From assembly GCA_003695745.1 (NCBI GenBank), contig RFHW01000149.1, positions 1-8,925 on the forward strand: a DNA stretch of 8,925 nucleotides, read 5' to 3'. This DNA comes from Methanobacteriota archaeon (lineage in GTDB: Archaea > Hydrothermarchaeota > Hydrothermarchaeia > Hydrothermarchaeales > SZUA-236). A program made the translations under genes and the position numbers. A model generated the notes under the pieces. The model had not been told where the DNA came from. It did no database searches and saw nothing but the letters and a program-made list of their open reading frames with translations. This document shows, piece by piece, positions 1 through 5,723 of this stretch (the stretch's first letter is position 1; each line of letters starts with the position of its first letter).

Positions 1-253
1 ATACCGCTATATCTTCATACTCATGGATGAGGCAGGGAACATGCACAGCGCCCAGACCCTCCGCCTTGGAAATGGAGGCGGGGTGAGGCGGCGCATGAGT
101 TCCCTTGGCATGCTTTCGGCCACCCTCTTTGTAAGATCCATGATCCGTGGCCAGCGGGTCTTCCATGCCATGGAGGCCCGCGGCTTTAAGGGCACATACC
201 CGCTGGAGATGGGCTGGAATAGTGAGGCGGACAGTGCCATGGAGGAGCTATGA
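1..253 (+). CDS. cbiQ: CbiQ, cobalt ECF transporter transmembrane (T) subunit, C-terminal fragment
   Basis: The reading frame is open from base 2 and ends at TGA 251-253, giving the last 83 residues; the 5' part lies outside the window. It opens with YRYIFILMDEA, then has an SAQTLRLG segment, a hydrophobic stretch (LGMLSATLFVRSM) and AMEARGFKG at about 167-190. CbiQ/EcfT proteins carry two short Ala-Arg-Gly-type coupling motifs in their cytoplasmic part that contact the ATPases. The second is clearly present here (ARG, 176-184); the first appears as LRL rather than ARG, which is my reading. The family forms the membrane core of energy-coupling-factor cobalt importers together with CbiM/CbiN and CbiO. 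The cbiO start overlaps this stop in ATGA, and cobalt use genes follow directly, which supports cobalt rather than another substrate. cbiM/cbiN are expected upstream but are not visible. Confidence 0.88.
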   Translation, partial: YRYIFILMDEAGNMHSAQTLRLGNGGGVRRRMSSLGMLSATLFVRSMIRGQRVFHAMEARGFKGTYPLEMGWNSEADSAMEEL

Positions 254-996
254 GGCGCATCATCGTGACAGAGAGGTTGGGGTATGATTATCCTGAGGGC
301 ACAAGGGCCCTTAGGGATGTGGACCTGGAGGTGGGTGAAGGGTCGAAGGTGGCCGTTATCGGCCCCAACGGCTCAGGGAAGACCACGCTGCTGAACCTTT
401 TAGTAGGGCTTCTGAAGCCCACTGCCGGTGAGGTGCTCTTTGAGGGGAGGCCCCTTACATATGACCGCCGCACCCTGTCCATGGTGAGGAGACAGGTGGG
501 GGTGCTCTTCCAGAACCCTGATGACCAGCTCTTCGCCCCGACGGTGTGGCAGGACGTGGCCTTCGGACCCCATAACATGGGGCTCCCGGCCGGGGAGGTG
601 CGCTCACGGGTGGAGAACGCCCTAGAGCTCATGGGCGTGGAAGGGCTCAGGGACAAGCCGCCTCACCTCCTTTCAGGGGGCGAGAAAAAGCGGGTGGCCA
701 TTGCAGGGCTCATCGCCACAGACCCAAAGGTCCTTTTGCTGGACGAGCCGCTGGGCGGCCTTGACATGGAGGGGGTGGACAGGCTCATGGACGCCCTGGA
801 GCTGCTGAACGTTGAGAAAGGGATATCCCTCGTCTACACAGGCCACAGCCTGGACGATCTGGCCCTGTGGGCCGATGAAGCCTATATCCTCAGAGAGGGG
901 ATGGTGGTGTCACGGGGGAGGCCAGGTGAGATGCTCCTGGACAGGGAGCTTTTAATGGGCTGCGGTCTTATAAGGAAGAGGAGGCTTTCCAGTTGA
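250..996 (+). CDS. cbiO: CbiO, ATP-binding subunit of cobalt ECF transporter
   Basis: This 248-residue ABC ATPase powers the CbiMNQO-type cobalt importer at the inner face of the membrane. Visible motifs in order are Walker A GPNGSGKT (residues 38-45), Q-loop FQNPDDQLF (87-95) typical of EcfA/CbiO ATPases, signature LSGGEKKR (141-148), Walker B VLLLDEP (161-167), D-loop GGLD (169-172) and switch histidine H199 in YTGHSLDDL. The residue after that histidine is Ser where Asp (THD) is common in the family. Length is normal for a single-domain CbiO. The ATG at 250 overlaps the cbiQ stop (ATGA) and is preceded by GGAGGAG at 241-247, so translation is probably coupled to cbiQ. Assignment to cobalt rather than nickel or a vitamin rests on the cobalamin genes that follow without a gap. 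Confidence 0.95.
   Translation: MRRIIVTERLGYDYPEGTRALRDVDLEVGEGSKVAVIGPNGSGKTTLLNLLVGLLKPTAGEVLFEGRPLTYDRRTLSMVRRQVGVLFQNPDDQLFAPTVWQDVAFGPHNMGLPAGEVRSRVENALELMGVEGLRDKPPHLLSGGEKKRVAIAGLIATDPKVLLLDEPLGGLDMEGVDRLMDALELLNVEKGISLVYTGHSLDDLALWADEAYILREGMVVSRGRPGEMLLDRELLMGCGLIRKRRLSS
979..984 (+). promoter_or_regulatory. Ribosome binding site for cbiX (decides a TTG start)
   Basis: AGGAGG lies inside the end of cbiO, 8 bases before the TTG at 993. The predicted chelatase N-terminus begins at that TTG and there is no nearby in-frame ATG or GTG, so the site supports the unusual initiation codon. Confidence 0.7.
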
Positions 997-1391
997 AGAC
1001 CGGTCTGGTGCTCGTGGGCCATGGGAGCAGGGCGCCTGAGAGCCTCGGCGTCTATGAGGAGATCGCAGACTTCGTTGAAGGCTCCTCCGACTATGTGGTG
1101 AAGGTGGGCTATATGAAGCACGGACGGCCCAACATCATAGAGGCCCTTCGCCAGCTCATAGAGGAGGGTGTGAAGAGGATCGTCGTGGTGCCGCTCTTCA
1201 TACTCCCCGGGCTCCATGTGCAGGAGGACATCCCTGTTCTGCTGGGCCTGAAGGATGGTGAGGCACCTGACTTCGGCTACGGGAGGATCAGAGTGCCAGA
1301 TGACGTGGACATCCTCTATGCATCGCACATCGGGGCTGATGAGCGCCTTGCCGAGGTGGTCCTTGACAGGGCCAGGGAGGTGCTGGAATGA
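993..1391 (+). CDS. cbiX: CbiX, short-form sirohydrochlorin cobaltochelatase (CbiX-S)
   Basis: The product is 132 residues, about half the length of the two-domain bacterial CbiX or CbiK, and matches the short CbiX-S form that works as a homodimer in archaea such as Archaeoglobus. It inserts Co2+ into sirohydrochlorin in the cytoplasm without ATP. The N-terminus GLVLVGHGSR supplies the first metal-binding histidine (H10), and PLFILPGLHVQEDIP supplies the second (H75), the spacing known for CbiX-S. No histidine-rich tail and no iron-sulfur cysteine cluster are seen. Translation starts at TTG 993, overlapping the cbiO stop in TTGA. Its position right after the cobalt ATPase and before the corrin enzymes makes cobalt the likely metal. 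A SirB-like ferrochelatase role is a less likely alternative. Confidence 0.9.
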   Translation: MKTGLVLVGHGSRAPESLGVYEEIADFVEGSSDYVVKVGYMKHGRPNIIEALRQLIEEGVKRIVVVPLFILPGLHVQEDIPVLLGLKDGEAPDFGYGRIRVPDDVDILYASHIGADERLAEVVLDRAREVLE

Positions 1392-2005
1392 CCTCTGAGG
1401 CAGAGTGGATCGAGGAGGAGAGCTTCAGGATCATAGAGGGGTTTGTGAAGGACATCCCCTATCCAGAGAGGGAGGTGGTGAAGAGGGTTGTCCACACCAC
1501 GGCAGACCCGGCCTTCGCAGAGCTCCTTGTCATTGGAGAGGGGGCCGTTGAAAGAGGTGTTGAGGCCCTGAGGGCAGGGCGGGATGTGATAACAGACGTG
1601 ACCATGGTGGGCTCAGGGATAAACAGATCCCTCCTGTCAGGGCTCGGTGGTGAGGTGAGGTGCTACATAGGCGATGAGGATGTACGGGCCTATTCAGCGG
1701 AAAAGGGGATCACAAGGGCGAGGGCCGCCTACAGGCTCCATAAAGGCGACCTGGATGGGAATATCGTGGCAGTGGGCAACGCCCCCACCGCCCTTTCAGA
1801 GCTTGTCAGGCTCCATCGTGAGGATGGGATCCGGCCTGCTCTGGTTGTGGGGGTGCCGGTGGGGTTCGTGGGCGCAGCTGAGGCCAAAGAGGAGCTTCTG
1901 GAGGCCGGCCTGCCCTCCATCGTGGTGCGAGGTAGGCGGGGCGGGAGCGCCGTTGCGGCGGCCATAACGAACGCCCTCTTAGCGCTTGCAGGGGAGATGC
2001 CATGA
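1388..2005 (+). CDS. cbiC: CbiC, cobalt-precorrin-8 methylmutase
   Basis: This 205-residue enzyme moves the methyl group from C11 to C12 of cobalt-precorrin-8, giving cobyrinate, the last ring-forming step. Family features are RVVHTTADPAFA, whose H36 corresponds to the catalytic histidine of CobH/CbiC; TDVTMVGSGI (69-78); TRARAA (109-114); VGNAPTAL (129-136); GVPVGFVGAAEAKE (155-168); and RGRRGGSA (181-188). Length is typical of the family and no part is missing. The start ATG overlaps the cbiX stop (ATGA), and GGAGGTG at 1376-1382 sits 5 bases upstream. Although it acts last among the enzymes here, its gene comes first among them, so gene order does not follow reaction order. CobH of the aerobic route is the same family; the surrounding cbi genes favour CbiC. 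Confidence 0.96.
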   Translation: MTSEAEWIEEESFRIIEGFVKDIPYPEREVVKRVVHTTADPAFAELLVIGEGAVERGVEALRAGRDVITDVTMVGSGINRSLLSGLGGEVRCYIGDEDVRAYSAEKGITRARAAYRLHKGDLDGNIVAVGNAPTALSELVRLHREDGIRPALVVGVPVGFVGAAEAKEELLEAGLPSIVVRGRRGGSAVAAAITNALLALAGEMP

Positions 2006-3105
2006 CAGAGGTCTCCGGGAAGGTGCTGAGGAGGGGCTACACAACAGGCACCTGCGCAGCCGCCGCCGCGAAGGCTGCCGTGGAGATGCTCTTCCAAGAG
2101 AGGGATCTCTGTGAGGTGGAGGTCGCCCTGCCAGCAGGCGGCACGGCCAGGCTGAAGATAATGGAGAGAAGGATTGGCGAAGGGGGGGCGTGGTGCGCCG
2201 TGGTGAAGGATGCCGGCGATGACCCGGACGTGACAGACGGGGCCCGCATATGCGCCTCAGCCCGAAAGCTGCCAAGGGGGATTGTTGTGAAAGGCGGAAG
2301 GGGCGTGGGCGTTGTCACAAAGAAGGGGCTCCCCATCCCGGTGGGGGAGAAGGCCATAAACCCTGTTCCAATGGCGATGATAAGGGGTGAGGTCTCGAAG
2401 GCCCTGCCCCCCGGCATGGGTGTTGAGGTAGAGATATCTGTCCCTGAGGGTGAGAGGCTTGCCAAAAGAACCCTCAACGAGAAGCTCGGGATCATGGGCG
2501 GCATATCCATAATAGGCACCACCGGCATCGTGGAGCCCTACTCGGTGGACGCCTTCAAACGATCCCTTTCGCCGCAGATAGACATCGCCCTTGCCGCAGG
2601 TTTTGATGAGCCCGTCCTCACGCCGGGGCGGATCAGCGAGAGGAGGGCCGTTGAAAAGGGGGTGCCTGAGGACGCCCTTGTGGTGATGGCAAACCACGTG
2701 GGTTTCATCCTGGGCGAGTGCGCGAGAAAAGGGGTGAGAAGGGCGCTCCTCTACGGCGGGCCTGGGAAGCTTGCCAAGCTCTCAGCAGGCCATCTTAACA
2801 CCCACAGCAGCGTGGGCGGCCCTGCCCTTGAGGTCATATCCGGGAAGGCAGGGCTTCTGGGGGTCCCAGAGGATGTGATGGAGGGTGTTCTTGGCTCCAG
2901 CAGGGCTGAAGAGGCCGCTCTCCTGCTGAAGAAGAGGGGCTGCGGCGAGGTGCTGGACAGGATCGCAGAGGATGCGGGGGCGAGGTGCAGCGGCCATGTG
3001 GGCGGCTCCATCTCCATAGGCGTCATAATCGCCTCAGGCGACGGGACCGTGCTGGGATGCAACAGAGAGGCGAGGAGCTCAAGATGGGCAGGGTTGCTGT
3101 TGTAG
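2002..3105 (+). CDS. cbiD: CbiD, cobalt-precorrin-5B C1-methyltransferase
   Basis: The 367-residue product methylates C1 of cobalt-precorrin-5B with S-adenosylmethionine, giving cobalt-precorrin-6A; CbiD is specific to the anaerobic route. The N-terminus has the family hallmark GYTTGTCAAAAAKAA starting at residue 12. The C-terminal half has ANHVGFILGECARKG (from 230) and GGPGKLAKLSAGHLNTHSS (252-270). In the CbiD sequences I recall these read more like NFIGF and GHIGKL..G..NTHS.VAD, so H232, the GGP segment and G272-G273 look atypical; this is from memory, not an alignment. Length is normal and the frame is intact. The ATG at 2002 overlaps the cbiC stop (ATGA) with a modest GGGGAG site just upstream. 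The 3' end overlaps cbiE by 22 bases and stops at TAG, the only TAG stop in the operon segment. Confidence 0.96.
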   Translation: MTEVSGKVLRRGYTTGTCAAAAAKAAVEMLFQERDLCEVEVALPAGGTARLKIMERRIGEGGAWCAVVKDAGDDPDVTDGARICASARKLPRGIVVKGGRGVGVVTKKGLPIPVGEKAINPVPMAMIRGEVSKALPPGMGVEVEISVPEGERLAKRTLNEKLGIMGGISIIGTTGIVEPYSVDAFKRSLSPQIDIALAAGFDEPVLTPGRISERRAVEKGVPEDALVVMANHVGFILGECARKGVRRALLYGGPGKLAKLSAGHLNTHSSVGGPALEVISGKAGLLGVPEDVMEGVLGSSRAEEAALLLKKRGCGEVLDRIAEDAGARCSGHVGGSISIGVIIASGDGTVLGCNREARSSRWAGLLL

Positions 3106-3698
3106 GTATCGGACCTGGGTGCCGGGAGCACCTCACACCGGCGGCCCTCAAGGCCGTGGAAGAGGCTGAGATCCTCATAGGCGGGAAGAGACAGCTCGCC
3201 CTCTTCCCAGAGAAGACCAGTACCATCCTCCTTGGAGCTGACCATGGAAGGCTGATGGAGGTCCTGCGCTCAAACAGGGGCAGGCGGATAGCTGTCCTCA
3301 CCTCCGGCGACCCCGGCTTCTACAGCATCCTCTCCATCCTGCTTGAGAACCTTCCGCGGGAGGAGATCGAGGTCGTCCCGGGCATAAGCTCGATGCAGCT
3401 CTGCTTTGCCAGGGCAGGGCTCACCTGGCATGACGCAGCCTTCTACAGCGTCCACGGCAGGTCCACAGAGGGGCTGCTGGAGATGGTGCGGAGGAGCAGG
3501 AAGACAGCGGTCCTCACAGACCCGAGGACCCCTCCTCAGGAGGTGGCAAGGCTTCTGCTGGCAGGCGGCGCAGGGAACAGAAGGGCCGTTGTCTGCGAGG
3601 ACCTCTGCGGCGATGATGAGAGGGTGGTGGAGGGCTCCCTTGAGGAAGTGGCAAAGGGGTCTTACAAGGGTTATTCTGTGATGGTGATACTGGAATGA
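3084..3698 (+). CDS. cbiE: CbiE, cobalt-precorrin-7 C5-methyltransferase
   Basis: The 204-residue product belongs to the tetrapyrrole (class III, SAM-dependent) methyltransferase family and methylates C5 of cobalt-precorrin-7. Motifs are VVGIGPGCREHLTP at the N-terminus (GIGPG at 8-12), LTSGDPGFYS (72-81) and VPGISS (98-103), followed by SVHGR, which suits CbiE. I start it at ATG 3084 because the family's glycine-rich loop begins within ten residues and GAGGAG at 3072-3077 lies 6 bases upstream. An in-frame ATG at 2985 would add 33 Arg-rich residues with no family match, buried in cbiD. The gene overlaps the end of cbiD by 22 bases. CbiE and CbiT are separate here, whereas aerobic CobL is one fused protein. 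The two are adjacent and overlap by ATGA. Confidence 0.94.
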   Translation: MGRVAVVGIGPGCREHLTPAALKAVEEAEILIGGKRQLALFPEKTSTILLGADHGRLMEVLRSNRGRRIAVLTSGDPGFYSILSILLENLPREEIEVVPGISSMQLCFARAGLTWHDAAFYSVHGRSTEGLLEMVRRSRKTAVLTDPRTPPQEVARLLLAGGAGNRRAVVCEDLCGDDERVVEGSLEEVAKGSYKGYSVMVILE

Positions 3699-4273
3699 GA
3701 GACAGCTGCAGACCGCCGGGGCTGCCTGATGAGCTTTTCATCAGGGGAGAGGCGCCCATGACCAGGCAGGAGGTGAGGGCCGTCACCCTCTCCAAGGCGT
3801 GCATCGGTAGGGAGGACACGGTCTTTGACATAGGGGCCGGGACAGGCTCCATATCTGTTGAAGCGGCCCTCCTTGCAGAGAGGGGCATGGTCTATGCCAT
3901 TGAAAGACGGGCTGACCGGGCTGAGGTGATAAGAGAGAACAGGGAGCGCTTTGGATGCGCCAACATGGAGGTCATAGTCGGGGAGGCGCCCTCTGCCATG
4001 GAAGGGCTTCCAAGGGCGGACAGGATCATAATCGGCGGCAGCGGCGGCAGGATAGAGGAGATACTCAGGGCATGCCCCGGTCATCTGAAGAAGGGTGGGC
4101 TGGTCCTTGTGAACGCCGTTACGCTGGACACCCTCTGCAGGGCCACGGCAGGGCTGGAGGAGCTTGGCTTCCGCCTTGAGGCGACGCAGCTCTCGGTGAC
4201 GCGCCTTGTAGGCGACAGGGGGCTGATGAAAGCATCGAGCCAGGTCTGGATAATAAGGGGGTGGAGTGAATGA
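3695..4273 (+). CDS. cbiT: CbiT, cobalt-precorrin-6B C15-methyltransferase (decarboxylating)
   Basis: This 192-residue enzyme methylates C15 and removes the C12 acetate carboxyl group, acting with CbiE on the route to cobalt-precorrin-8. Unlike the other methyltransferases here it has the Rossmann-type class I fold: motif I is DIGAGTGS (45-52), the acidic end of strand two is E70 in YAIERR, and GGSGG occurs at 114-118. The N-terminal GLPDELFIRGEAPMTRQEVRA is characteristic of CbiT and of the C-terminal half of CobL. Length is typical. The start ATG overlaps the cbiE stop (ATGA). A GGTGAT stretch at 3684-3689 is the nearest Shine-Dalgarno-like site, so coupling with cbiE translation is likely. 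Confidence 0.95.
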   Translation: MRDSCRPPGLPDELFIRGEAPMTRQEVRAVTLSKACIGREDTVFDIGAGTGSISVEAALLAERGMVYAIERRADRAEVIRENRERFGCANMEVIVGEAPSAMEGLPRADRIIIGGSGGRIEEILRACPGHLKKGGLVLVNAVTLDTLCRATAGLEELGFRLEATQLSVTRLVGDRGLMKASSQVWIIRGWSE

Positions 4274-4974
4274 GGATGGGCAGGTTCTATGGCGTGGGAG
4301 TGGGCCCCGGCGACCCCGAGCTCTTAACGGTGAAGGCGCTCAGGGTGCTTGGAGAGGTGGATGTGATATGCGCCCCCAGGACAGGTGATGGGAAGGAGGG
4401 CATCGCCCTCTCCATCATCGGCTCTGCCTTGAAGAAGGGCTGCAGGGTGATAACCCCTCTCTTCCCCATGACCAGGGATGAGGAGGTGGTGAGGGCCCAT
4501 GTGCAGGAGGCGGTGGATCAGGTGCTGGCCGAGCTTGAGCGCGGGAGGGATGTGGCCTTCGTGACCCTGGGCGACCCCCTCTTCTACAGCACCTACATCT
4601 ATGTGCTGGAGGGGCTGGGCAGGGTCCGGGGGCTGGAGATCGAGACCATACCAGGCGTGACATCCATCTCAGCCTGTCTGGCAGGGCTCAACAAACCCCT
4701 TGTGGGAAGGGGGGAGAGCCTTGCAATCCTCCCGGCCGCCTACGGGCTTGAAAGGCTTGAGCGGCTGAAGGAGGATGCGGATGTGATCATCCTCCTCAAG
4801 GTCTCCAGACGCTTCAGGGAGATCGTGGACCGCCTAGGCGAGCTGGGGCTCAGGGAGGACGCCCTCTTTGTGAGCGGCTGCTCCACGGGCGAGTTCCGCT
4901 CCGCCCCTCTGGAGGAGATGGCAGGTCAGGAGGTCAGCTATCTATCGATGATAATCATCAGGAGGAGGAGATGA
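4270..4974 (+). CDS. cbiL: CbiL, cobalt-factor II C20-methyltransferase
   Basis: The 234-residue product is a class III tetrapyrrole methyltransferase that adds the C20 methyl to cobalt-factor II, forming cobalt-factor III. Motifs are GVGVGPGDPELLT (8-20), the CbiL/CobI-type segment TPLFPMTRD, VTLGDPLFYST (98-108) and IPGVTSISA (127-135) followed by ACLAGLNKPLVGRGE. CobI of the aerobic pathway is the same family; the cobalt-first context favours CbiL. The ATG at 4270 overlaps the cbiT stop (ATGA). A second in-frame ATG two codons later (4276) is a possible start and would change only two residues. The last four codons encode four arginines (AGG AGG AGG AGA), and these bases also form the Shine-Dalgarno of cbiF. 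Confidence 0.95.
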   Translation: MRMGRFYGVGVGPGDPELLTVKALRVLGEVDVICAPRTGDGKEGIALSIIGSALKKGCRVITPLFPMTRDEEVVRAHVQEAVDQVLAELERGRDVAFVTLGDPLFYSTYIYVLEGLGRVRGLEIETIPGVTSISACLAGLNKPLVGRGESLAILPAAYGLERLERLKEDADVIILLKVSRRFREIVDRLGELGLREDALFVSGCSTGEFRSAPLEEMAGQEVSYLSMIIIRRRR

Positions 4975-5723
4975 CCGTCTATTTCGTTGGCGCAGGCCCC
5001 GGCGACCCGGAGCTGCTCACCGTCAAAGCAAAGGGGCTTATTGAAAGGGCCGATGTCATCGTCTATGCCGGCTCCCTTGTGAACCCTGAGATACCGGGCA
5101 TGGCAAAGGAGGGGGCAAAGCTCTTTGACAGCTCAAAGATGGCCCTTGAGGAGATCATAGAGGTCCTTGCCGACGCTTCAGAGGCGGGTGAGCTGGCTGT
5201 GCGGCTGCAGAGCGGCGACCCCAGCATCTACGGCGCCATCCACGAGCAGATCACCCTACTTGAGGACCGGGGGGTTGAGTGCCGGGTGGTGCCGGGTGTG
5301 AGCTCCTTTTCCGCCGCCGCGGCGCTCTTGAAGCGGGAGTACACGGTGCCGGGGGTTGTGCAGACCCTTATCCTCACCCGGAGGGAGGGCAGGACACCGG
5401 TGCCTGAGAAGGAGAGGCTGAGGGACCTTGCCAGGCACAGGGCGAGCATGGCCATCTTTCTCAGCGCAGGGATGATCGAGGAGGTCGTTGAGGAGCTTGG
5501 ACCGGTCTATGGCAGGGACACACCGGCGGCCGTGGTATACCGTGCGAGCTGGCCCGATGAGAAGCTGGTGGAGGGGACCCTCGGCGACATTGCAGGGAAG
5601 GTGAGGGCCGAAGGGATAGACCGCACCGCCCTCATACTTGTAGGGGATTTCCTGAGGAGGAGCGCTGCCAGGTCAAGGCTCTATGACCCCGGCTTTAGCC
5701 ATGGCTTCAGAGGGGGAGTATGA
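4971..5723 (+). CDS. cbiF: CbiF, cobalt-precorrin-4 C11-methyltransferase
   Basis: The 250-residue product methylates C11 of cobalt-precorrin-4 to give cobalt-precorrin-5A. Class III motifs are VGAGPGDPELLT (6-17), LQSGDPSIYGA (79-89) and VPGVSSFSAAAA (107-118). CbiF/CobM-type features are YAGSLVNPEI, REYTVPGVVQTLILTR and AIFLSAGMIEEV. Length is as usual for the family. The ATG at 4971 overlaps the cbiL stop (ATGA) and follows an AGGAGG run at 4960-4965. The 5' end shares a perfect 36-base identity with cobA (4986-5021 versus 8304-8339), covering the SAM-binding glycine-rich loop. CobM is the aerobic counterpart; neighbours decide for CbiF. Confidence 0.95.
   Translation: MTVYFVGAGPGDPELLTVKAKGLIERADVIVYAGSLVNPEIPGMAKEGAKLFDSSKMALEEIIEVLADASEAGELAVRLQSGDPSIYGAIHEQITLLEDRGVECRVVPGVSSFSAAAALLKREYTVPGVVQTLILTRREGRTPVPEKERLRDLARHRASMAIFLSAGMIEEVVEELGPVYGRDTPAAVVYRASWPDEKLVEGTLGDIAGKVRAEGIDRTALILVGDFLRRSAARSRLYDPGFSHGFRGGV
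4986..5021 (+). repeat. 36-base direct repeat, copy 1 (within cbiF)
   Basis: These bases are identical to 8304-8339 in cobA. Both copies encode VGAGPGDPELLT in the same reading frame, the cofactor-binding loop of two paralogous methyltransferases. The following 25 bases are also close but not identical. It is coding sequence shared by paralogues, not a mobile or regulatory repeat. Confidence 0.85.

Noticed and set aside
2037..2528. Minus-strand open frames over cbiD (and similar ones over cbiG at 5833-6246 and cbiH/cbiG at 6433-6897)
   Set aside because: They mirror conserved coding sequence on the plus strand and show no domain; codon structure explains their lack of stops.
2985..3083. Earlier in-frame ATG for cbiE at 2985
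   Set aside because: It would add 33 residues of Arg/His-rich sequence inside cbiD; the glycine-rich loop and a good ribosome site point to ATG 3084.
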